Below the pieces are notes generated by a model that saw only the letters and a program-made list of their open reading frames with translations, was not told where the DNA came from and did no database searches. Positions 34,523 through 43,500 of a DNA stretch of 64,000 bases are shown here, one piece after another. How positions within the stretch are numbered: the first letter of the stretch is position 1; each line of letters opens with the position of its first letter. The position numbers and the translations under genes were made by a program. The stretch comes from Plantactinospora alkalitolerans. GTDB lineage: Bacteria > Actinomycetota > Actinomycetes > Mycobacteriales > Micromonosporaceae. The DNA lies in contig NZ_JADPUN010000260.1 in the NCBI RefSeq assembly GCF_015690345.1, positions 93,302 to 157,301 of the forward strand, written 5' to 3'.

Positions 34523-35758
34523 TCATCGGTGGTTCGTGTGCGCGCCGGCCGGTGCCGGGGCGCCCTGTGCCGGCGGGGTCGGCGAATGGCCGCCCGCATG
34601 CGGCGGCATCTGCCCGTTCTCGTCGAGGACGTGCAACGTGGTCGACATGCCCAGGTCGGAGTGGAACTGCATGTGGCAGTGCAGCATCCAGTGCCCGGGT
34701 CCCACGGAGTCGCCCGCGACGATCTGCACGCCGAAGGTGTCGCCCGGACCGAGGGTCTTGTTGTCGATGACCGGGATCGAGTCGACGAGGGCCCTGTTGC
34801 TTCCTTCGACCACCCCGGTCCGGGTGTCCGCCCAGGAGTGTCCGTGCACGTGGAACGTGTGCATGTCGTCCCCGAGGCCGATCACGATGAACTCGACCCG
34901 TTCGCCGATCTTGGCGACCAGACAGGTCGGACCGGGCTGCGGGTTCACCGGGTCACAGGTGTCCGCCTCCGCGCTGCGCCGCAGGTTGATGGTCTGCCGG
35001 TCGCCGAAGGCCGTCACGTAGGTCCGGTCGGGCCTCGAATCTCCCTGCCGGCGCACCACGAGACCGCCGAACAGCCCGGAGCGCAGACCCTGGGTGCCGT
35101 GCGGCCCGCCGACCACGTGGTCGTGGTACCACCAGTAGCCGGCCGTGCCCGGCGAGGTCGCGGTACGCGGCTTGGCGTACCAGATGTACGTACGCGACCC
35201 GCCAGGCGGCACGAAGGAGGCGCTGTGCACGGTGCCGTCGGACGTCTGGGTGTACTTGACCCCGTGCACGTGCAGCGAGACGCCGACCGGGTGCGCGGGA
35301 TCGGTGCGCAGTTGCTCCAGCGTCGAGGCCGTCACCTGGTTGTACAGGGTGATGGCCAGACACTCGCCTTCGATCATCTCCATCGTCGGCCCGGGATAGG
35401 AGGCCGTCTGCGGGGTGAGCCCGTAGCCGAGCCGGACCTGGCCCGTCACCGGGTCCTTGGGCAACTCGACCGCGTACAGGTCCAGCCGGCGGTCCGGCGT
35501 GACGCAGCCCGCCGGCCGTTCCGCCGACCGGGCCTCGGGAGCGGCCTCGACCGTCCGCTCGGCCGGACGGGCGGTGGTGCCGCCGGCCAGGGCGAGTCCG
35601 CCCGCGCCGACCAGCGTCACCGCCAGAACGGCCGCCACCAGCACGGCCCGGCCGGCGCTCGTGCCGAGCAGCCGGGCCGGCGACGCCGGCCGGGGGTCCG
35701 GCCGGTCGCCGGGCGGCGGAAGCACGACCTCGCCGATGTCGTTCGTTTCCTTGTCCAA
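34523..35758 (-). CDS. membrane-anchored or secreted multicopper oxidase
   Basis: About 411 aa from TTG 35758 (GGAGAG 4 nt upstream); ATG 35785 lacks a ribosome site. Residues 30-55 are a hydrophobic anchor or signal. The copper-binding boxes of multicopper oxidases are all present: SLHVHGV, YWWYHDH, HTFHVHGHSW and GHWMLHCHMQFHSDLGM, the last giving the type 1 Cys-His-Met set and the HCH bridge. It oxidises an organic substrate or metal and reduces oxygen to water. It lies 72 nt after the cupredoxin-DUF1080 gene and 80 nt before the ThuA-dehydrogenase gene, so it may recycle electrons from sugar oxidation. The N-terminal cytosolic stretch is rich in Pro and charge. Confidence 0.93.
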   Translation of the reverse strand: MDKETNDIGEVVLPPPGDRPDPRPASPARLLGTSAGRAVLVAAVLAVTLVGAGGLALAGGTTARPAERTVEAAPEARSAERPAGCVTPDRRLDLYAVELPKDPVTGQVRLGYGLTPQTASYPGPTMEMIEGECLAITLYNQVTASTLEQLRTDPAHPVGVSLHVHGVKYTQTSDGTVHSASFVPPGGSRTYIWYAKPRTATSPGTAGYWWYHDHVVGGPHGTQGLRSGLFGGLVVRRQGDSRPDRTYVTAFGDRQTINLRRSAEADTCDPVNPQPGPTCLVAKIGERVEFIVIGLGDDMHTFHVHGHSWADTRTGVVEGSNRALVDSIPVIDNKTLGPGDTFGVQIVAGDSVGPGHWMLHCHMQFHSDLGMSTTLHVLDENGQMPPHAGGHSPTPPAQGAPAPAGAHTNHR

Positions 35759-35830
35759 CGTTCTCTCCAATCGCTCGGCCGGCACCGATGGCGCTGGTGG
35801 GCGGAGGTCAGACGGCGTCCGGTGCCGGCG

Positions 35831-38404
35831 TCACGGCGTCAGCGGGGCGATCCTGACGTTGCGGAAGCTGACGATGTCGCCCGCGCCGTGGTTCTGCAGG
35901 CCGACATAGCCGCTCGCGTGCTGGCGTCCGGCGCCGCCGGGATCGTCCGCACGGGGCGGGGTGAAGACGGCTTCGGGAACGTTGACGTACTCGTTGATCA
36001 GCTTGCCGTTGCGGAAGATCGAGTAGTGCTGGCCGACGACGCGGATCTCGTAGTCGTTCCAGGTGCCCTTCGGGGTGACCTGTGCGCCGTCGAGGTCGAC
36101 CCGGTCGAAGCCGTACACGGACCCGCTCTTGTACTCGTCGCCGTCGGTCCGGTCGTAGATCTGCAGCTCGTGGCCGTACTTGATGGCCACCCACTCGGGC
36201 CGGGACTCCTGCGGGTGCTGGTGTACCTGCGGGAATCGGACGAAGGCTCCGCTGTTGGCACGGCCGTCGCCGGGGGCGTCGTCGCGCCACTGGAGCTTCA
36301 GGGAGAAGTCGCCGTAGCTGCGGACGGGGAACCACAGCATGCCGAGGCCGTCGACGGGTCGGCTGGTGATAGACCCGTCGGCGTTGCGCCGGAAACCGCC
36401 GGCGCCGACCTGCTCCCACAGCTTGAACGAGGCGGCGGAGCGGTCCAGCAGCGGCAGGTAGCCCTGCTTCGCCTCGGACCTGCCGACGCCGGAGTCCCGG
36501 GCCGTGCGTATCAGGGCGTTCTGCTCCCTGAGCAGGAGCTGGCCCCGGTGGTGCAGGCGTTCGGCGACCGCCGTCACGTGGGCCACGAACTCGTCGTGGT
36601 CGGGCCAGGCCCGCTCGTCCTCGATCAGGTCGTTGATCGAACAGCGGCCCTCGACCACCCGGTTGGGCACGGAACTGTTCAGCGTCCCGATCCAGACCGT
36701 TGGCCGGGTGTCGGTCACCTGGCAGGACGGAGCCGGCGGTGCGCTCGCCACCACCGTGAACGTGGTCGACGCGGTTCCCGAGACGTTACCGGCGCGGTCG
36801 GTGGCCCGGTAGCTGAGCGTGTGCACGCCGGCAGTGTTGACCGTGAGCGGTCCGGAGTAGGCGGTGTAGCCCCGCCCGTCGAGCGCGTACTCGACGCGGT
36901 GGACCCCGGATCCGCTGTCGGTTGCGGTGAGCACGATGGTGGCGCTGCCGACGTACGCCCAGCTTCCGTTCTGCTGGCCGGTGATGGCGGCGGTCACGGA
37001 CGGCGCGGTGGTGTCGGGGTCGGGCGGGGTGACCACCGCGAACGTGACCGAGCCGGGGGTGGAGGTGTTGCCCGCGACGTCGGTGGCCCGGTACGAGACG
37101 GTGTGCTGTCCGGGCTGGTTGACCGTCACCGGGGCGGTGTAGGCCGCGTAGCTGCCGCCGTCGAGGGAGTATTCGATCCGTTCGACACCCGACTCGGTGT
37201 CGGTGGCGGAGACCGTCACCGTGGCGGCCCCGAGGTAGCCGCCGTCGTCGTCGCGGTCGCCGGTGACACCGCCGGTCACGGTCGGCGGTGTGGTGTCGGG
37301 GTTCGAGGTGTCGGCCACCTCGAACGTGACGGCCCGTGGGGCGGAGGTGTTGCCCGCCCGGTCGGACGCCCGGTACGAGACGGTGTGCTGACCGGGTTGG
37401 TTGACCGCGACCGGTGCGGTGTAGGCCGCGTAGCTGCCGCCGTCGAGGGAGTATTCGATTCGTTCGACGCCGGATTCGGTGTCGGTGGCGGTCAGGGTGA
37501 CGGTGGCGGTGCCGATGTAGGCGTCGTCGTCGTTCTGTTCGCCGGTGATGGCTGCGGTGACGGTGGGTGCGGTGGTGTCGGGGTTGGCCGGTGGTACGAC
37601 CTGGAAGGCGGTCGACTGTACGGGGGAGGTGTTGCCCGCCACGTCGGTGGCCCGGTACGTGACCGTGTGCTGTCCGGCGGCGTTGACCGTGACCGGTGCG
37701 GTGTAGGTGCCGTACGGCCCGCCGTCGAGGGAGTACTCGATCCGGCCGACGCCCGATCCGGTGTCGGTGGCGGACAGGGTGACGGTGGCGGCGCCGACGT
37801 AGGCCCCGTCCTCGTCCTTTTCGCCGGTGACCGCCGCGGTCACCGTCGGCGGGGTCGCGTCCTGGCCCCCGTCGCCGACGACGAGCAGACCGGTCATCGT
37901 GCCGTGCCCGGGTATGGCGCAGAAGTAGCGGTAGGTGCCGGCCGTGAGCACCACGTCGACGGTCCACCGGCCCTGGTTGCTGTCGAACGGGTCGGCGAGG
38001 ATGTTCACCTCCACGTCGTCGTTGTACTCGGGGTTTCCGGTGTCGAACGTGAGGGTGTGCTGCATGCCGGTGGTGTTGCCGGTCGCGACGCTGTTCTCGA
38101 AGACGAGGGTGGTCGCTCCGGCGACGGCGGTGGTGGGTGCGGAGGCGTACGACTGGGTGCTGTCGCCGGCCGTCCAGGTGAGCACCTGGGCCTGTAGTTG
38201 ACCGGCCGGCGCGGGGTCGCCGGTCGCGGTCGGCCCGGTGTCGGCCGGCCGGGCGCCGGCCGGAACGGCGGCGAGCGCGGAGCCGGCGAGCAGGACGACA
38301 GTTGCCGCGAGCATCCTCATCGGTCGGCTGGGCCGGGCCGTGGCGAGCCGGGTGAGCAGTCGCGACCGCCGTGGCGGGTCGCATCGCACAGGGGGAGCTG
38401 GCAT
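35831..38404 (-). CDS. cupredoxin - Ig repeat - DUF1080 fusion protein
   Basis: An 857-aa secreted protein from ATG 38404. After the signal peptide comes a plastocyanin-like cupredoxin (about 75-178) with type 1 copper ligands in MQHTLTF and YFCAIPGHGTMTG (Cys-x4-His-x2-Met). Four OmpL47/chitobiase-like Ig repeats follow (about 185-560), each with SGVxRIEYSLDGG and HTVSYRATDVAGN. A DUF1080 domain (about 640-857; WFPVRSYGDFSLKLQW, ANSGAFVRFP, GTWNDYEIRVVG) ends the chain, as in the other two large proteins here. Joining an electron carrier to a 3-keto-glycoside hydrolase fold is unusual and suggests copper-linked sugar oxidation. First gene of the operon, with a 23-bp conserved element about 410 bp upstream. 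Confidence 0.88.
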   Translation of the reverse strand: MPAPPVRCDPPRRSRLLTRLATARPSRPMRMLAATVVLLAGSALAAVPAGARPADTGPTATGDPAPAGQLQAQVLTWTAGDSTQSYASAPTTAVAGATTLVFENSVATGNTTGMQHTLTFDTGNPEYNDDVEVNILADPFDSNQGRWTVDVVLTAGTYRYFCAIPGHGTMTGLLVVGDGGQDATPPTVTAAVTGEKDEDGAYVGAATVTLSATDTGSGVGRIEYSLDGGPYGTYTAPVTVNAAGQHTVTYRATDVAGNTSPVQSTAFQVVPPANPDTTAPTVTAAITGEQNDDDAYIGTATVTLTATDTESGVERIEYSLDGGSYAAYTAPVAVNQPGQHTVSYRASDRAGNTSAPRAVTFEVADTSNPDTTPPTVTGGVTGDRDDDGGYLGAATVTVSATDTESGVERIEYSLDGGSYAAYTAPVTVNQPGQHTVSYRATDVAGNTSTPGSVTFAVVTPPDPDTTAPSVTAAITGQQNGSWAYVGSATIVLTATDSGSGVHRVEYALDGRGYTAYSGPLTVNTAGVHTLSYRATDRAGNVSGTASTTFTVVASAPPAPSCQVTDTRPTVWIGTLNSSVPNRVVEGRCSINDLIEDERAWPDHDEFVAHVTAVAERLHHRGQLLLREQNALIRTARDSGVGRSEAKQGYLPLLDRSAASFKLWEQVGAGGFRRNADGSITSRPVDGLGMLWFPVRSYGDFSLKLQWRDDAPGDGRANSGAFVRFPQVHQHPQESRPEWVAIKYGHELQIYDRTDGDEYKSGSVYGFDRVDLDGAQVTPKGTWNDYEIRVVGQHYSIFRNGKLINEYVNVPEAVFTPPRADDPGGAGRQHASGYVGLQNHGAGDIVSFRNVRIAPLTP
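36790..37860 (-). repeat. four tandem Ig-repeat coding blocks of about 285 bp
   Basis: Four successive blocks encode near-identical Ig-like modules; the middle two share long identical DNA (for example GCGTAGCTGCCGCCGTCGAG occurs at about 37148 and 37430). This indicates recent internal duplication or gene conversion. Confidence 0.8.
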
Positions 38405-38933
38405 GTCGGACACACCTTTCGCGAGTCTTGCGGGGACGTCGACGATCCGGGTGGGCGGCGGGTGGATCGACGGAGGGCACGACGGTGGACCGCGCATCCG
38501 GCTGATCCACATAGGTGGGTGCGATGCTGCGGTTGCCGGCCTGTCGGGCTGGCGGGTGGACGGATGTTCTTCGATTCGGTGGGCGGTGGACGAGGTCGGG
38601 CCCGCGACGGGGGGTACGCCGACCACGTCGCTGGACCGGCGAGGACCGACGTCGTTGCGGGCAGGCGCGGGGGCCGCGCCGGGGCGCTCTGCTGGGCACG
38701 CCAACCTGGAGAGTGGGCTGGCCCGATCACGCCGTGACTCTCAGATGATGAGCTAACCGCGCCGCCGGTTACCTCGTCGAAACACGTTGATGTTGTTCGA
38801 CACTAACCGCGTTGGCGTTGATATGTCTAGATCTTTCGGTGAATGGGGCAGCACTTTCGTTCGCGATGACAAAAGGCTTGGGCGGCGGCCGCGACAGCGT
38901 TTCCTGGCGCTTCCGGTGCCTCGGACTCCGGAG
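38405..38933 (-). promoter_or_regulatory. upstream region of the oxidase operon
   Basis: A 529-bp space upstream of the cupredoxin-DUF1080 gene. No convincing gene is seen. The part from 38755 to 38850 is AT-richer and holds GTCGAA/TTCGAC arms (38776-38801), two CGTTGAT copies (38784 and 38816) and the conserved 23-bp element. The long leader suggests regulation at a distance or a long 5' UTR. Confidence 0.4.
38816..38838 (-). promoter_or_regulatory. conserved 23-bp element, copy 1
   Basis: Read on the minus strand the block begins CGAAAG, has core ATCTAGACAT and ends AACG. It matches 19 of 23 positions with the block at 40424-40446, in the same orientation relative to the downstream gene. 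The TCTAGA centre resembles palindromic GntR-family sites, but the flanks do not fit the classical DasR consensus. Confidence 0.6.
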
Positions 38934-40166
38934 CTATCCCCGCCGCGCGGAGTCGTGGATGGGAAGGGAGGCGCGGTCGGCGGCCTCCCGGCCGGACTCC
39001 CAGCCCTCGCGGCTGTCCACCCGGGCGCCCCGGACCCGGACCGTGCGCGGGAACATCCGCTGCATGGTCTCGCGGACCTGCTCGTCCCGGGAGGCGAGTA
39101 CCGGTAGCAGGTCGGCCGGATCGGTCATCCCGTTCCCGTTCCCGGAACCGGTGGCGTCCTCCACCGCGGCCCGGGCGGCGCTGGCCAGTCGTTCGCCGAT
39201 CCGCACCGTGAACGCCACCAGGAAGGACTGGCGGAACGCCTTCAGCCGGGCCCGACCGGCCTTGCCGCCCGGCGGTTCGGTCCGCGCCATCGCCCGGTGG
39301 GCCTGCACCAGCATCGAGGTGTAGAGCAGGTCGACCGCGTCGATGTCGGCATCGAAGCCGAAGACGGTGCTGAACGCCAACTCGGGTGACCAGACCGTGT
39401 GGCAGCGGTTGGCCCGGGCGACGGCGTCCAGCAGGGAGGCCTTCTCTCCGTCGTATGCCTGGTCCAGGCCGATCCGGCGCGCGAACGGCACCACCTTCGC
39501 CGGGTCGCCGCCGCGCGCGACCAGCAGCGCCACGTCGAGGCTGTGCCGGGTGACGAGTTCCTGGGCCTTGGCGGTGTACGCCTCCGCCTCCGCCGGGAAG
39601 GAGGTCGACTCCGCCTTGGCCAGCAGGGCGCGTACCCGGTCCAGCAGCCGCTTGTCGATCCGGGACGGCCCGACGGCGCCCGACCGGTCGGCCGGCGCGG
39701 CGGCGGTTCCCGGTGGCGGCACGAGCACCTCGATCGGCGGGAGCGCGGCCAGGATGGCGAGCAGGCTCAACATCAGATCGAGTACGGCCACCCGGTCGAG
39801 CCGCCCGCGGGTGGCGAGTTCGTCGAGGTACGTGGCGTCGCTGGTCCACCAGACCCGTGCGCCGAGCGTGTCCGCCTGCGCCAGCCACCGCTCGTCGACC
39901 GTGTTCCGGGAAAACTGCCGCAGGTGCGCGGCGACCGCGTCGGTCACCAGGTCGGCCTGCTGCGGTGAACCCCGCCGGACGACCACCCGGTGCAACTCGG
40001 CCGGCTGCCACCCGCCCCTCCACAGCCGCGCGCACGACTCGTGCACCGTGGCGACCAGTTCGGGGTCGACTTCGGCCGACGGTGTGACGGTCAGCGCGTC
40101 CAGCCCGGATTCGTAGTCGACCGCTCCGGCGAGAACCGCCCTGATCCGTGCCCGCACAGCTGTCAC
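38934..40166 (-). CDS. DUF2786 domain protein
   Basis: A 410-aa cytosolic protein. GTG 40166 is chosen because the upstream frame is less coding-like; a GTG nine nt later is equally possible. The DUF2786 segment is visible near residue 165 (RVRALLAKAESTSFPAEAEAY, then QELVTRHSLD), a helical motif of unknown role. There is no enzyme motif, signal peptide or membrane helix. It sits between the two sugar-oxidation transcription units and reads towards the operon, but its own regulation looks separate. Function unknown. Confidence 0.8.
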   Translation of the reverse strand: MTAVRARIRAVLAGAVDYESGLDALTVTPSAEVDPELVATVHESCARLWRGGWQPAELHRVVVRRGSPQQADLVTDAVAAHLRQFSRNTVDERWLAQADTLGARVWWTSDATYLDELATRGRLDRVAVLDLMLSLLAILAALPPIEVLVPPPGTAAAPADRSGAVGPSRIDKRLLDRVRALLAKAESTSFPAEAEAYTAKAQELVTRHSLDVALLVARGGDPAKVVPFARRIGLDQAYDGEKASLLDAVARANRCHTVWSPELAFSTVFGFDADIDAVDLLYTSMLVQAHRAMARTEPPGGKAGRARLKAFRQSFLVAFTVRIGERLASAARAAVEDATGSGNGNGMTDPADLLPVLASRDEQVRETMQRMFPRTVRVRGARVDSREGWESGREAADRASLPIHDSARRG

Positions 40167-40598
40167 CAGTAACAGGCTACGGACGCCGGGTCGGGCAGTT
40201 GACCGGGCGGGGCGATCAGTGGCGGTTGACACCGGGACCAGGCTGTGGAACCTCGTCACCGAGGACAATCGCGGCTGTCTCGGCCAACTCCGGCTACGGC
40301 CCCCAAGGGGTGCGGAACCGGCGGTGCGCGGGCGTGATGGGTGATTTGCGCCAGTTCGGCGCCCGGCTGCCCCGGTGGGTCGCGAACTTTTGTCGTACCT
40401 GATGAAAGTTAGAGCGTTGCCGACGAAACATCTAGACATCCAAACGTAACGATCGTAGGGTTTGCCTCGCCAGGCAGCGGCGTGCCCGGTAGCCACAGGA
40501 CGTAACGACGCCCTCCGTCAGCTATCTCGGTGTGCCGCCGGGCGGTCCGCCGTGTCCGGAACGGTCCGGCGTCGTCCCGCTCACCCCTGGGAGGAAAC
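40167..40598 (+). promoter_or_regulatory. upstream region of the PA14-dehydrogenase gene
   Basis: These 432 bp hold the divergent starts of the DUF2786 and PA14 genes. I see no gene. The zone 40385-40460 is AT-richer and holds the second conserved 23-bp element; GGGAGG precedes the GTG start at 40599. Confidence 0.4.
40424..40446 (+). promoter_or_regulatory. conserved 23-bp element, copy 2
   Basis: Begins CGAAAC, core ATCTAGACAT, ends AACG; 19 of 23 identical to the element at 38816-38838 and placed about 150 bp upstream of the PA14 gene start. Two such sites ahead of two functionally similar secreted-enzyme units suggest one shared regulator. Confidence 0.6.
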
Positions 40599-43500
40599 GT
40601 GTTCCTACCATCCCGACGAGCGCGTACACCGATCCTGGGCGCGGTCGCCGCCGTGCTCGCCGCCGTCTCCGCCGTCTGCCTGCCGGCCACCGCCGCCACC
40701 GCCGCGCCGCCGCCCCAGGAGCCCGGTGTCACCCTCCGGGTCTTCGACCTGCAGGTGCCGCTGAACAACCTCTGCACCCTCAAGGCCGCGCAGACGCCCA
40801 ACATCGACAAGCTTCTGCCCGTGATCGACTGGACGAGTACGGCCGACTTCGGCTTCGAGAACTACTTCCTGGCCCAGGTCCTCGGCAACATCAACATCGC
40901 CCAGGCCGGAAGCTACACCTTCCGGCTGCTCAGCGACGACGGGTCGCGACTGCTGATCGACGACGCTGTCGTCATCGACCACGACGGGCTGCACGGGCCG
41001 GACCCGAAGGACGGCACCGTCGACCTGGGCACCGGCTACCACCCGCTGCGGATCGAGCACTTCGAGCGCGACGGCGGTCAGCAGTTGACGTTGCAGTGGC
41101 GTACGCCCGGCTCGACGTCGTTCGTGACCGTGCCGAACTCCGTGCTGAGCACCGACGCCGGGGTCGTCCGGGTGACCGCGCCCGGCCGCAAGGAGTGCGA
41201 GGCCAGCGGTGACTCACCCGGTGACGGGCTGCCACTTACCGCCGTACACCCCGACTACACGCTGACGAACCTGCGGCCCAGCGGCTTCGAGCCGCAGGTC
41301 ACCGGCTTCGACTGGCTTCCGGACGGACGGCTCGCGGTGCTCACCTGGGGCGGTTCGCTGACCACCGCGGGCGAGGTCTGGCTGCTGGACAACGTCACCG
41401 GCAACACCAGCCCGGCCCAGGTGACCCGGACCCGGGTGGCCAGCGGGCTCCAGGAACCGATGGGCATCAAGGTCGCCGACGGCAAGTTGTACGTGTCGGA
41501 GAAGCACCGGTTGACCGAACTGAACGACACCAACGGCGACGGGGTGACCGACAACTACCGGACCGTGGCCACCTGGCCGTTCGGCGCCAACTTCCACGAA
41601 TTCGGGTTCGGGCTGCTCTACGCCGACGGGTTCTTCTACCTGAACCTCTCGGTGTCGATCAACTACGGCGGGGCAACCACGAACCCACAGCCGGCGGGGA
41701 ACCGGGGCACCACCATCAAGGTGAACCGGACGACCGGTGCGGTGTCGTACCTGGCGGGCGGGCTGCGTACCCCGCACGGCATCGGCTGGGGGCCGGAGAA
41801 CGGACTCTTCGTCACCGACAACCAGGGCGGCTACCAGCCGGCGTCCAAGCTGCTGCACATCAAGCAGGACCGGTTCTTCAACCACTACCTCAACCCGGCC
41901 GGGCCGTTCGACAACAACCCGGTGACCCAGCCGGTTCTCTGGTTCCCGCAGAACGAGATCGGCAACTCGCCGAGCACCCCGGTGATGATGACCGAGGGCG
42001 TCTTCGCCGGGCAGATGGCGATCGGCGACGTCACGTACGGCGGCCTCCAGCGGGCGTACCTGGAAAAGGTCAACGGTGAGTACCAGGGCGCGCTGTTCCG
42101 GATGACGCAGGGGCTCGAGGCCGGCGTCTCGGAGGTCAGCATCGGCCCGGATGGCGCTCTCTACACCGGCGGGCTGCACGGCGGCGGGAACTGGGGCCAG
42201 GAGGGCAAACTCGGCTACGGCCTGCAGAAGATCGCCCGCAACGGCAGCGGCAACTTCGACATGCTGGCGATGCGGGCCCGGTCGAACGGGTTCGAGATCG
42301 AGTACACCAAGCCGCTCTCGTCCGCGACCGCGACCGCCCTGGCCTCGAAGTACCGGGTCAAGCAGTGGCGGTACGTCCCGACCGCCGACTACGGCGGCCC
42401 GAAGATCGACGAGGAGACGCTGTCGGTCTCCTCGGCGACGCTGTCGGCCGACGGCAGGAAGGTCACCCTGGTCGTCAACGGGCTCAAGGCCGGTCGGGTG
42501 GTACACGTCCGCTCGCCCCGGCCGTTCAGTGCGAGCGACGGCCAGGCGTTGTGGAGCACCGAGGTCTGGTACACCCTCAACGCCATCCCCGGCCAGGTGC
42601 CGGCGGTCAACCTCGCCCTGGGCAAACCGGCCACGGCCGACAGTTCCTGCTCGGCGACCGAGGGACCGGCGAAGGCCTTCAACGGGACCACCACCTCGGG
42701 AAACCTCGACAAGTGGTGTTCGTCGGGAGCCAGCAGGTGGTTGCAGGTCGACCTCGGCTCGGCCCAGAGCGTGAACCGGGTCGTCGTCCAGCACGCGGGC
42801 GCCGGTGGTGAGAACACCGCCTGGAACACCCGCGACTTCACCGTCCAGGTCAGCACCAACGGCACCGCCTGGACCACGGTCGCGAACGTCACCGCGAACA
42901 CCGCCAACACCACCACGCACACCTTCGCGACGACCCAGGCCCGGTACGCCCGCATCGCCGTCTCCACGCCGACCAACAACGGCGGCAACGCGGCGAGGAT
43001 CTACGAGTTCGAGGTCTACGGCGGTGCCGCCCCGCCGACGGCCAACCTCGCACTGGGGCGGCCGGCGACGGCGGACAGTTCCTGCTCCGGCACCGAGGGA
43101 CCGTCGCAGGCGGTCAACGGCAGCGTGACCGGCGGCAACGGAGACAAGTGGTGCTCGCTCGGCGCCACCAGGTGGTTGCAGGTCGACCTCGGCTCGGCCC
43201 AGAGTGTGCAGCGGTTCGTGGTCCGGCACGCGGGCGCCGGTGGTGAGAACACCGCCTGGAACACCCGCGACTTCACCGTCCAGGTCAGCACCAACGGCAC
43301 CGCCTGGACCACGGTCGTGAACGTCACCGGCAACACCGCGAACGCCACCACGCACGACATCCCGGCCGTCCAGGCCAGGTACGCGCGGTTGAACGTGAGC
43401 GCGCCGACCAGCACCACCGACAACGCGGCCCGGATCTACGAGTTCGAGGCGTACGGGCCCGGCGGCAGCCCCGGCCGGATCACGCTCTTCGACGGGACCA

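Noticed and set aside
38823..38832. Classical DasR operator at the ATCTAGACAT core
   Set aside because: The flanks do not fit the known DasR palindrome; only the TCTAGA centre is shared, so it is reported just as an unassigned element.
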